Assembly: GCA_951804985.1 (NCBI GenBank)
Contig: OX638132.1
Span: 85,502,696 to 85,566,695, forward strand
Source of the DNA: Dryomyza anilis
Lineage: Eukaryota > Arthropoda > Insecta > Diptera > Dryomyzidae
Direction of reading: 5' to 3'
DNA: 64,000 nt
Below are positions 53,660 through 64,000 of the stretch, in pieces. A program made the position numbers and the translations under genes. A model generated the notes under the pieces. The model saw nothing but the letters and a program-made list of their open reading frames with translations, was not told the origin of the DNA and did not search any database. The stretch's first letter is position 1, and every line of letters begins with the position of its first letter.

Positions 53660-55377
53660 GTAATTAAAATAAAATATTGCGAATTTTTCAGCTATGAATT
53701 TGTAACAATTTTTATTTTATAAATTGTCGCCACATCTGGTAACTCCACTATCATAGCGGTACGGCAATGTTTTAATACCGTGTTAACCTCATACAAATGC
53801 ATGCTATAAAATTACCATTGTAATGAGGTGTCAAGACATATGTTGCTGGACACAGTTCATACACATGAGTAATGTATAGGGCTGCCTTTTGACATGAGTT
53901 GGTTGACTGGATGACTGACAGAATGGCGAATGGCTACTTGGACAGCGCTTCACAACTCGTTGCGTTCTTTTGTTTGGGTTAAATAAGGCAAACCATGTTT
54001 GTGCAGTCAGTCTAATGGTTTTGATGTGTCATTAAATGACATGTACAACTAGGAAGTGAGTATCAAATGTTATGCAGCAAAACGAATAAGAATAAAAAAC
54101 AACAAGCGAAAATATTCTTTATTTTTCAATTAACTTAAAAGTGTCACTACCACAAAAGTGTCCCTTAAGTGTCTTGCAACCAAGCAACATTTTTATGTCG
54201 TTCTTCCTGCAATTTAGCTAAAATATCCGCAGCATACTTTCGCTTTATTTTATGTTTTATTTTTTTTGCTTCTTTTCGGCATACAGAGATTGGCGACTTG
54301 CATCTCCTCCTCCTCCTCCTGCTCCGAAAATAATATAGCATCCTGACTAACAATAACAAATATTCTCACACGTGTTACAAATTTATATGCGCGCACATAA
54401 ATATATGAGAAAATCCCAAACATGCCAGAGAGAGAAATGTCGTAAAAAAGTTTTACGACTTTCGTTGCACGTTATGAATATCTGGCAACACTGTTGCCAC
54501 CAATGTTGCCGCCATCAAGACAAACGACTAAAATGTCAGCACAACTTTTAGAGTGAGTTGCGAGGGAAACACCAAAGAAAGAAAAATGCGATAGCAAAGT
54601 TCCTACCGATCATTAAATTATTTCCTTCGCATGCTTTTAGCGCCCTTCGATATTCCTTGGCACCCGCTCGTAAAATCAACAGAATTCTCAATTAAATGTT
54701 GCCAAATAAAAGCGCTACTGTGTTAAAATGTTGCCAAAAACCATACTTAAACTGACTCTTAAAATCAAATTGTCAACAAATTGTTGGCTAATTTCAAGTA
54801 GTTAATGTTTTGCGTAAGTCTGTCATAAATATGTTGCCCAAAAAAAGGCATAAATTGTGCCTCGTATGTTGTGCACACAATTTATCTGGTGATAAAGATG
54901 ATTTTATGCGTTTTATCACACGAGAGCAGCAGAACAATCATAAAATCGTCATATTTACATTAATTTTATTGCAGACGCATTCTGTTGACCCTCGGCATTA
55001 TGTTTTATAGTTACTTTCGGCAATTATGTTAATTTTGATGATGTGCGTCTTTATTTTATGCCATCGATTTGATGATGTGATAGTTATCGCGCGAGTGATA
55101 TTATTTGGTTATCACGGTTAATACAGATTTATGGTAATTGTGTAATTAAATGCAAAAAAACTTTGATATACCGGTTTCATGTTTATATTTTCAACAACTG
55201 AAATAAGAATCAATTCAAGTTCTCCTTCGTATCGGTCATTGATTTTATGATTTATAAGAAAACGTTAACGGTATACCGGTTGCAAGTCCCGATTTCTGTT
55301 ATAACCAGTTATAACCAGTTCATTTCCAATAATTTCTGAACAATGATGCAGAAATAATTAAACAGTGGCGGGTCTTG
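53660..55377. other. Unique-looking DNA
   Basis: 53,700-54,800 is somewhat less AT-rich and non-repetitive. It includes GTTGCCACCAATGTTGCCGC near 54,494 and CTCCTCCTCCTCCTCCTGCT near 54,304. One weak terminal-exon candidate is listed separately. Confidence 0.4.
54118..54343 (-). CDS. Weak candidate terminal exon with poly(A) signal
   Basis: On the minus strand an acceptor-like TTGTTATTGTTAGTCAG precedes an open stretch whose last part reads KRKYAADILAKLQEER then HKNVAWLQDT and stop (54,165). AATAAA follows about 45 bases later (54,118-54,123). A second frame across the (GAG)n run also reads protein-like (DAILFSEQEEEEEMQV). Two competing frames and no domain make this doubtful. Confidence 0.2.
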
Positions 55378-55735
55378 TTTGACCAAATAAGTTTACCTAA
55401 GCTCGTGTACAGTAAAATTGATTTGCAGATGTAAATTTTTTATGAGGTGTTTGAACATAAGTGGATAGTTCTCAGGTTACAATAGACCGATCATGATAAT
55501 TTTCTTGTTCAGACAGCTTAGATATATAAGTAATCTAAATCTAAAGTTTCATTGCTCTTGCTCTTCAACTTTTTCTGTAATCGTGATTTCAACAGACAGA
55601 AGGACACACAGACAGACGGACTCAGGAGGTCATGCTGATCAAGAATATACTTTTCCATACCGGAAAAGCTTTTTTCAGAGTGTTACAAACGGCGTACCAA
55701 ACTGAATATACCCTTTCACTCTTAGTGTAGGGTAT
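55378..55735. repeat. TACCCTACAC foldback family, copy 2
   Basis: TTGACCAAATAAGTTTACC, TGAACATAAGTGG, ACAGACGGACTCAGG, TGCTGATCAAGAATATA and the end GTGTAGGGTAT at 55,725-55,735 match the copies at 18.5 and 58.3 kb. Confidence 0.75.
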
Positions 55736-56725
55736 AAAAAAATATATTATGTTTGAAGATATGATCAGCAAATATGTCATGTGCAGTAATATGATAATGA
55801 TTATAATTTTAATAAATATTTTAAATTATTTCTTCTCTATTTTCGATTTTTTTTTTTTTAATTTCAACCACCTAATTACAAGAACCGCCACTGTTCAATT
55901 ATTTCTGTAGCATTACTTATCAGTTTAAATTCACAGTAATTAGTTAGAAAGTACTGTGTATTAACTGGTCTATTATTATAAATTAGAAAAAATGTGGTGA
56001 TCCGTAACGAAATTTTGAGAAAATCAACGACAAAGTCAAAATTTGTATTTTTATTTTTGGAAATTTCAACACTACGTACATTTTATAAAATAAATAAATC
56101 ATGAAATTCAGAGATGTGATATTACCATTGGAAAGAATATTTAATTGTTTAAAATATGAGTGAAAAACTGATATTCATTTATCAACATATTATATTTTAT
56201 AACCAATTTTTTTGACTAGGTTATGTCAATAATATGCATTTCTTAAACACGCTGCATCTTAAACTAGGTGCAAAATTTGATATTATTTAATATTTTCTTA
56301 TTTTTTTGAGACATTAGAATTATCCACTGAATGATTTACATCGATGAACCAAACACCTTTTATATTTTATAACAACGGTGGCCCCGGTTTAATGTCGCCG
56401 CTTTTGTCCATATTTTCAATATCTTGATTTTGATCTAATCTTTCATATCGGGTTTAAGTTTTATAACGATATGTTTTTGGCATAGCAGTTTAAAATTTTG
56501 ATTAAGGTGTTTGAATTAAGTTTTTATTTTTTTGAATATCTGGATCAAGAACCTTTTTCAATTCTTATTTTCTCTATTTTCGGTTACTGTTTTATAAAAA
56601 AACTAGTATTTTGTAGCCGGGCTGCGCATCGGGGTTTTGCTGTGTTAATTTTGTGTTTTGTTTTTTTTGCTTTTTCGAATGTTTTTTGGTGTTTTTTTAT
56701 GTTTATGTTTTTGCTTTTGTTTTTT
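55736..56725. other. AT-rich sequence, nothing recognised
   Basis: Only AT-rich DNA. The words TTTGTGTTTTGTTTTTTTTG near 56,650-56,725 are related to the T-rich filler. Confidence 0.5.
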
Positions 56726-56872
56726 ATACCATACACCTATGAGGTACAGGGTATATTAGCTTTGTGCATATATTGTAACGCCCCTTAGGAGGCGTGTCCG
56801 GTATGGAAAAGTATATATATTCTTGATCAGCATCACTACCCGAGTCCGTTTAGCCATGTTCGTCTGTCTGTA

Positions 56873-56913
<41 letters not shown>

Positions 56914-57445
56914 TGCTGTCTTGCTGTCCGAATACAGAATAACTTGAGAAATACTGAGCAGAATGAGATGAAATTTCGTCTCAATATATTTTAGATAAAA
57001 GTAGAAATTAAGTTTGAAAATGAGCCAAATCTGTCAACGGACATGCCCACCTCCCATACAAGTAACTTTTATATAACTCTTTAGGAACTAATAACTCGAA
57101 AAGTATTCAAAATATAGTTATAAAATTTAAAACATATTGTTATAATTCACCTAAAAATATGTGGTCCAAAAATGGGCGTGATCCGCCCACTTTTTTTTTC
57201 ATTATTTCCCGGGTTTTCATAGTGGAAATTTGATCCGTAAATTATTAAAATCAAATCTGTGAAATATTTGCCTTACAAAATTTTAAAAATAGGCGTGGTC
57301 CGCCCACTTTTATTTTTAATTTTTTTTTATTAGATATTTTATACTTTTATATCAATTTTTTAAATTATATAAGACGTACATTTCTGATATGTGAATAATA
57401 TTATGAGGTATACAATTAAATATCTCACATTAAGGTGTAGGGTAT
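56726..57445. repeat. TACCCTACAC foldback family, copy 3 (divergent)
   Basis: Starts ATACCATACACCTATGAGG and ends GTGTAGGGTAT (57,435-57,445), so the termini are inverted repeats. It has a (CTGT)n run at 56,862-56,912, TCTTGATCAGCATCACTACC, and two copies of a GGGCGTGATCCGCCCACTTT-like phrase (57,173 and 57,292). Confidence 0.75.
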
Positions 57446-57519
57446 TCCATAGTCGGGCCCGATCGACTATAACAGTCCGTCTCATATGACCGAACTTACC
57501 CATGTGACCTAACTTTCCA

Positions 57520-58249
57520 AACTCGTTTTTTTTTGTTTTGTTTGATTTGTGCTTTTAATTTTTTGTTTTTTCCTTTCTTATTTTGTTATTTTATTTTTAT
57601 ATATTTGTGGTTTTTTTTGTTTGTGTTTGTTTTTATATTTGTTTTTGTATCTTTGATTTTCTTTTATTTTTTATTTTGGAATCCAACACAAACGGGATTT
57701 TGTTTTTGCTTTTTTTCTATTTTTCTATTGGTTTTGTTTTTTCCTACAGTTTTTGTGTTTTTTCTTTTATTTGTGCTTGTTTTTGCGTTTCTGTGTATTA
57801 AATTTTGCTGTTGTTTTTGCTTTTGTTTTGTGCTTATGTATTTGTGTTTTGTGTTTTTGCTTTTGTAATATTTGTTTGTATTTCAGTTTTTGTTTTATTT
57901 GTTATTTTGTTATTTTCTATATTTGTTTTTGTGTTTGTATTTACTTTTGTTTTTGTGTCTTTGGTTTTATTTTATTTTTTTATTATTGTTTATTTTCGTT
58001 GTGAATTTTGAAAAGGTTCTGTTTTGGTGTTTTTCTATTTTGCATTTTTTTTGTCTTTAGCTTTTGTTTTTTCCTACTGTTTTTGTGTTTTCTCTTTTTA
58101 TTTTCCTTTGTTTTTTTTTGTGTTTATTTTTGTTTCTGTGTATTAAATGTTGCTGTTGTTTCTGTTTTTGATTTCGTTTAGTGCTTATGTATTTGTTTTT
58201 TGTATTTTGTGTTTTTGCTTTTGTAATATTTGTTTGTATTTCAGTTTTT
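57520..58249. repeat. T-rich low-complexity tract
   Basis: Units such as TTTTTGTTTTTGTGTTTTTG and GCTTTTGTTTTGTGC. A near-duplicate of about 300 bp is present (TTTTCCTACAGTTTTTGTG near 57,740 and TTTTCCTACTGTTTTTGTG near 58,066). It is the inverse of 7,920-9,150 and like the Helitron filler. Phe/Val/Cys-rich frames are artefacts. Confidence 0.75.
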
Positions 58250-58368
58250 ATACCCTACACTAAGAGTGAAAGGGTATATTCAGTTTGGTACGCCATTTGT
58301 AACACCCTGAAAAAAGCATCTCCGGTATAAAAAAGTATATATATTCTTGATCAGCATGACCTCTGTCC

Positions 58369-58414
<46 letters not shown>

Positions 58415-58705
58415 CCGTCTGTCCGTCTGTTTCATTGCTAGAGCAATGAAAAAAAATCGAAATTCGGTACATCTACCCATTTGTAAATATGGGTATGAAA
58501 TGAATGAAAATTCGTCAGGGATGGAAAGTTTGTAGTTATTTTCAGGATTTGTATACCCTGATAACCTATATACCACTTTGAATGGTTACCACACATATGT
58601 GTAGGGTATTTATATCGGCTTAGACCGACTCTAATTTTGATAATCCTAACTATCATAATAACACCTACTTTAAAATTTCCCATGTGATCTAACCTTCCCA
58701 ACTGT
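58250..58705. repeat. TACCCTACAC foldback family, copy 4
   Basis: Inverted termini ATACCCTACAC (58,250-58,260) and GTGTAGGGTAT (58,599-58,609). (CTGT)n/(CCGT)n fills 58,364-58,431. Beyond the right terminus, CGGCTTAGACCGACT, ATAATCCTAACTATCATAAT and TCTAACCTTCCCAACTG are also shared with 18,485-18,575, so the repeat extends past the foldback. Confidence 0.8.
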
Positions 58706-59814
58706 TTTATTTTAGTCTTGAAATACTCGGGGAGACGTCCGAAACATATTCGAATAAACGAATTTGGTCCTACGACTTATGGGTTGAAGTTATTTCAGGC
58801 TCGGAATTACATACTAAGAAATCATATACTTTTTTCTATTTTTGTAATAATAAAAAATATTTATTTATTGAGAACGTTTCAACATAATTGCTGTGCTAAA
58901 ATCGTACATGAAATATTTAATTAATTCACAATTTATTAAAAAAATACATTTAAATTATTTTTAAAAAAATTTAATATAAAGCAAACATCCGCAGAGATGC
59001 GGAGGCGCATGCGGAGCTCCGTAACATCTCTAGTTTTGGTATTGATTCTTAATTTAACAGTTTCGGTATAATATTTCTAAAAATAACAAAAACAAAAAAA
59101 AATATCTAAAAATAATAAAAACATTCATTTCACATAATTTTGTTTGTTTTATTTTATCGACACCTACAACAAAAATCTTTTATGCAAATTTATTTTTAAA
59201 TTATTTGCATATTAATCAGTTTGACTACCGCCAAATTAAAATAGATATTTTTTTAAACAAAGCCACTAAGTCACTGAACTTGTGCAGTTTGTAGCAGTTT
59301 CTTTTCTTGTTTAAGATTTGACTAAATTGTTTTTTAAACTTGTTCAATATTATTTTAAATCATTCATTTTCGTACATTTTAAAGTCGAATTTATGTCAGA
59401 AAACAACATGGTACCGTTTGCCTTTTTTATCCTATGAATTTGTTGAACATTTGCACATAAATCCATCTTAAAACTCATTAAATAAAATGACTTATAAATC
59501 AAGTTGCACGCATAACTTAGACTTAAGTCATATTTGTTGGTCGGCGGTCGGTCGGCTGCTTGGTTGGTCGGACAGTCGGCGTTGATTGGCAACATTTTTC
59601 ATATGTGTTCACATTAGGCGCAATGTTTACATAAATGTGTTATAAGAAGTTATGTGCAGATCAAAGTACTTAAGACGTATCGTAAATTTAGGCATTTTGA
59701 GAGGACAAGAAAAAATGTTTAAAGAGGAATTTAAAAATATTTTCAATAAAAATTTGATGTACAAATTTTCATTTATGAAAAAAAAATAATATTAATGTGA
59801 ATTTATTTTTTAGT
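58706..59814. other. AT-rich DNA with GTCGGTCGG run
   Basis: Ordinary AT-rich DNA. GGTCGGCGGTCGGTCGGCTG lies near 59,540. No exon seen. Confidence 0.45.
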
Positions 59815-60680
59815 TCAATTTTGGATTTTTAGTAAAAATTTGAATTTTTGGTACAAAATTTTAATTTAAGTAAAAATTGTGATTTTTAGTAAAAATTTGG
59901 ATTTTGAGAAAAATTTTGATTATTAGTAAAATTTAAATTTTTGGTACAAATTTGGTAAAAAATTTCAATTTTAGTAAAAAAAAAAAATGTATTCTAAAAA
60001 AAAAAATTAGTAAAAATTTTGATTTTCATTGAATATTTGAATTTTTATTACTAATTTTTATTACAAATTTGGGTTTTTAGTTCATATTTCAATATTTGAT
60101 ACAAATTTGGCTTTTTTTTGTACAAATTTTGATTTTTCGTACAAATTTTGGTTTTTAGTACAAATTTTGGTTTTTAGTACAAATTTAGATTTTTAATACA
60201 AATATAGTTTTTGTTGGTCCAATTCTAGATTTTTAGTAAAAATTGTGATTTTTAGTAAAAATTGTGATTTTTAGTAAAAATTGTGATTTTTAGTAAAAAT
60301 TTAGATTTTTAATAAAAATTTTGATTAAGTAGTACAAATTTAAATTTTTAGTACAACTTTGAACTTTTAGTACAAATTTGTTTAGTGCACATATTGATTT
60401 TCAGTCCAAAATTGGTAATAATTTGGATTTTTAGTAAAATTTAGATTTTCAGTAAAAATTTGAAATTTTATTACAAATTTAGGTTTTTAGTACATTTTTC
60501 AATATTAGCTATAAATTTGGATTTTTTTTTTGTACGAATTTAATTTTTAGTACAAATTTATATTTTTAGTACGAATTTGAATTATTAGTACAAATTAGGT
60601 TTTCTGGTCCAAATCCAGATATTTAGTATAAATTTATATTTTAAGTAAAAATTTTGATTTTTAGTACAAAATTTATTCGA
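59815..60680. repeat. ~18-bp minisatellite (TTTTTAGTACAAATTTG / TTTTTAGTAAAAATT)
   Basis: Degenerate units dominate the stretch. TTGTGATTTTTAGTAAAAA is perfect over three to four units at 60,230-60,300. The unit differs by one or two bases from the 19-bp unit at 22.45 kb. Confidence 0.85.
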
Positions 60681-61479
60681 ACTAACTTTATAATTTTCTC
60701 AGTTGTAGAAAACTCTAAACATTGTCTTTATGCATTTGCAGCGAAATCGAACGAAGTATTTTGGGATCAGTCTTAAATGGGTTAATTAAATTTAAGTTTT
60801 TAGCTTTAATTTTTAATTAAAATATAATTTTATTAAATCCCACAACCAAAAGTAAAAGCATCAAGAAATATCCCTCTGTATAGTAGCAACAACGCCCACA
60901 TTACAATCAGCAGCTGCAATATATGAACTGTTTTTATTGTCATTGCCAAGATATGTTGGTGCTGCTGCTGATTCTACTTCTGTCGTTGCTCATATCACAA
61001 TTTGATATGATGCAACTGTCAGCTGTTATCTATGATATATGAGTATGTGATGGGATACTGTTGCAGCGACAACACTTGACGCGCAGAGTGCAACAACTGC
61101 TGCTGGCTGAGACTGAGACTGAGGCTGCACCTCGCAGAGGCGACACATGAATGCAGCAACGACTGTCGTTGCAACTACAGAAGTCATTGACATTTGGGCA
61201 CTTATTTTATGCTAGAATGCATTAATAGTGCTGGGAATGCGTACAAAATACACAGTGTTGAAAATTGCAATGAGGAAGTACGGATAAAAATGCGTGGTAT
61301 TTGTAGATTATTTTGCTATAATTTAAAATTATTTTAATATGTCTTCATTAATAGCAAACTGTTTTTGTAAATTTTCGCTAATATATATATTGGAAATCAA
61401 TCCATTTTCCTTTTAAATACTCCTTATGGGCTGTCAACATTTTTATTGAATTCAAAAATATCAAAATAACCAAGGCTTC
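60681..61479. other. Unique-looking DNA with TGCTGC/CAGC island
   Basis: 60,900-61,220 is less AT-rich (GTTGCAGCGACAACACTTGACG, GAGACTGAGACTGAGGCTGC areas) and may be conserved non-coding host DNA. No coding evidence. Confidence 0.4.
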
Positions 61480-63420
61480 ATCAGCACAAAACCATCCTCA
61501 GACAACATTTTTGTCAGCATCAAAGTAGTTTATAAAAATTTTTTCGACATCCCCAAACCGTTTAGAATAGCAGTACAGAAATTTTTGTTGACATATTTCA
61601 AACAGAAAAAGACGGAGTCTGTATCACATGCTGTGTCTTTTCCATCTGTACCCAAAATATGCCGTGAAACTGCCAATAAAATTCCACAAAAATTGATAAT
61701 ATGCAATACACTTTCGAAAATATTCCTTTTATCTGTGTGTTGCCGTAAATATGCCCGAAATATTCCTGAAAAATACCAGATATTTTGTCTCGTGATCCCC
61801 AGCTAAAATTTTTGACATAGTCGAAGCAGTTATTAAACATTTTTTCGACATAGTTCAAACAGACAAAGTCGGAGTTTGTATCACAAACTGTCTGTTTTCT
61901 GCTTTTTTCCCAAAATATGCCGTGAATCTGCCATTAAAATTTCACAACATTTACGACCTGCCCGAGACAAAATGTTTGTCATAATTTAGGAATTTTTCGG
62001 GCATATTTTCGGCAAACACACACATAAATGGAATATTTTGTGAAGTGTATAGCAAGTTGTAAAATTTTGTGGCATTTTAATGGCAGATTCACGGCATATT
62101 TTGGTAACGAGCAAAAAAAAAGACAACTTGTGATACAAACTTCACCTTTTTCTGTTTGAAATATGTCGAATAAATCTTTCTCAACAGTCAAAAAGTTTAT
62201 CTCGGGTACCCGAGATAAATTTTCTGGCATTTTTCAAAAATATTTCGTTTAATGTATTTCTAAAATCCTTCGTTCTTAAAAATTAAAGTGTTGTACGCTT
62301 TTTTGTATAACATTGTCACATTTTGCATACATTGCTATCTACATAAAAAGTTCACATAGACTCCATAATTATATGGCAGAAAATGACTGACTGGGTGGTA
62401 AAAACATGCAGTAGGTACTTGGCACTTAAAATGCAACGTTGCAGCTGCATTTGTTGTGTCATTCGCTTTAACGCAGAATAGCTTTCTTATTATTTCAATG
62501 CAGTTGAACAAAAATGAACAAACATGAACTCAAGTTTAAATAAATAAAATCTGATATTACTTACAACATATAAATAAACCTAAAACATATATATCAAAAA
62601 GAGTTTTAAAAGGTTATTAATATTTAAAAGAATAGAAGTATATTGGCTTCATCGATCGGAAATTTTGGATACACTTTTTCCGCGACAAAATTATTTCCAA
62701 ACAATTCGAGCATAGTCTTCGAAAAAAATGTCAGAACATGAATTGTCCGAAATAAAATTGTCTCGCAAAGATTTTCGATTTGAAGAATTGTATTGGGAAT
62801 GAATTCTCCATGAAATAATTGACGGTGAATATTTTTTTTTTAAACCTGACATTTTGAAGAATATTTCGTGACCATTTCCGGGACACAGATAAATTAAAAT
62901 AGTATTGAGACGTATAACAGGATATCAAATTTTGTGAAATTTAATGGTATACTCCCGCATATTTGGGTTATGGGCCGGAAATAGTCAGTTTTTGATACAT
63001 ACTTCAACTTTGTCTGCCGAAAAAACGGTCAACACAAACCCCCAAATAAAATATTTGGCAGGGTCAAAGCATTTTAGAAACATATTTTCGACATATTTTA
63101 AACAGATAAATGCAGATTTTGTTTCACAATCTGTCTATTTTCTGCTAGTTCCCAAAATATGGCGGGAATCTGCCTTTTAAATTCAACAACATTTGAATAA
63201 CATTTCATATGCTTTCCAAAATCTTCCGATTACATGTGTATTTAAAGGAAATAGGAAAGAAATTGAGGTAAGTAAATGGAAGATATTAAATTTAATGGAA
63301 TTTTTTAAAGCAGATACCCGGCAGATTTGGGAACGGGTAGAAAACAGACAACTTTTGATACAAGCTCCAGCATAAAATAATTCCAAAACGTGATTCTAAA
63401 TTGCCTTTAGTCGTACACTA
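61480..63420. repeat. Cluster of alternating inverted repeats (AAAATATGCCGTGAATCTGCC)
   Basis: The phrase CCCAAAATATGCCGTGAA and CTGCCA, preceded by GTATCACA...CTGT, occurs in plus sense at about 61,615-61,685, 61,870-61,940 and 63,110-63,178, and inverted at about 62,080-62,155 and 63,310-63,372. A linked phrase (TTCGGGCATATTTTCGG and its inverse TGCCCGAAATATTCC) accompanies several copies and recurs near 38,245. No ORF. Confidence 0.7.
62196..62219. repeat. Perfect 24-bp palindrome
   Basis: Centred on GGGTACCC at 62,207/62,208 with flanks TTTATCTC / GAGATAAA. It lies within the inverted-repeat cluster. Confidence 0.95.
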
Positions 63421-64000
63421 ATATTACTTGGGAAACTTTGTGGTATTATGAAACTGATTCGTCAAATATTTTTGAAACGAGAAAAAAATATATAACATAC
63501 ACAGACATAAAATATATATGTATATATAGCAAAAAAAAAATATCAATGCCATTAATTTTTAATTGTTTCATCGCCGATACGACATTTAATTGTATTGATT
63601 AAATATTTAATTATATTAAATAATAAATTTATTGAATAAAAAAAAAAATTGAAATTAACACACCCGATGAAATAAAATGTTTTTTTTTAATATTTGCTAT
63701 TTTTATTTATTTATTTATTATATATATTGTTTATTATTTTTTATAATTTTTATTTTACATTTATTTTACTAGTTGATATTTTTTTTTTATGTTAAACACA
63801 AATAAGTAGAAGAATACCAAAGTCATGATATACGCACGAAATTTGGAAAAACAACCCGATGAACCGAATAGGCAATCACGTATTGCGATGAAGCAATGTA
63901 AAATAAGATCGGTAGAACAGTACCTGTAATACTGTGTAATGAACTTAAAACTGTGTGTTGCTGCAAAACTGTGTAGTGCCTCTAAAACTGTCGGTTGGTG
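63421..64000. other. Very AT-rich end of window
   Basis: TATT/TTAT-rich low complexity to about 63,800, then AAACTGTG words repeated near 63,930-63,985. No gene recognised. Confidence 0.5.

Noticed and set aside
56498..56788. 96-codon Phe-rich plus-strand frame
   Set aside because: T-rich composition; runs into the foldback repeat without a domain.

Overview
The window is a strongly AT-rich, repeat-dominated stretch of insect nuclear DNA. It most probably comes from a higher dipteran (schizophoran) fly. The evidence is tRNA-derived SINEs, Tc1/mariner and rosa-like DD41D transposons, Helitron relics, CTGT/GACA tracts and short TTGCTG/CAG-rich islands typical of fly introns and intergenic DNA. 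There is no bacterial or organellar gene organisation. I cannot name the species.

Host coding content is minimal. The best-supported host gene piece is one 28-codon first coding exon on the minus strand at 33,123-33,206. It has a Kozak-type start, an upstream in-frame stop and a clean AAG|GTGAGC donor, and its peptide resembles the beginning of a FERM domain. If correct, everything to its left is the start of a very large first intron, and everything to its right is 5' UTR or upstream DNA. Two further exon-like stretches (43,399-43,535 plus; about 54,118-54,343 minus) are weak candidates.

Layout. 0-10 kb: a Helitron 3' end, two SINE families (three copies of one, one with a 15-bp target duplication), homopolymer tracts and a long A-rich tract. 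12-16 kb: a 223-bp tandem duplication and a degenerate TTCACTAAAAA minisatellite. 17-23 kb: foldback MITEs, TA-flanked MITEs and a 19-bp minisatellite. 23.7-25.3 and 38.3-39.9 kb: two copies of an element whose middle is a 24-bp minisatellite. 27.7-30.4 kb: a non-autonomous Helitron with both ends intact and a 15-bp minisatellite inside; a head-to-head relative lies at 44.5-46.0 kb. 31.6-32.1 kb: a probable solo LTR. 33.8-36.9 kb: an old ~150-bp satellite invaded by a MITE and a 5'-truncated LINE. 41.0-43.2 kb: a higher-order repeat. 47.9-52.4 kb: a nest holding a Tc1-like element with intact transposase and IR/DR ends, a MITE and a frameshifted DD41D mariner. 52.9-53.5 kb: a 112-bp-arm hairpin. 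55-58.7 kb: foldback repeats and a T-rich tract. 59.8-60.7 kb: another ~18-19-bp minisatellite. 61.5-63.4 kb: alternating inverted repeats.

The most coherent 'system' is the DD41D transposon and its foldback MITEs. Each MITE consists of two inverted copies of the transposon's 5' end, including the transposase start codon and about 20 codons, with extra nested terminal repeats. A second theme is that unrelated mobile elements here carry minisatellites with units of 15 or 24 bp. These produce long open frames (up to about 250 codons) that are not genes.
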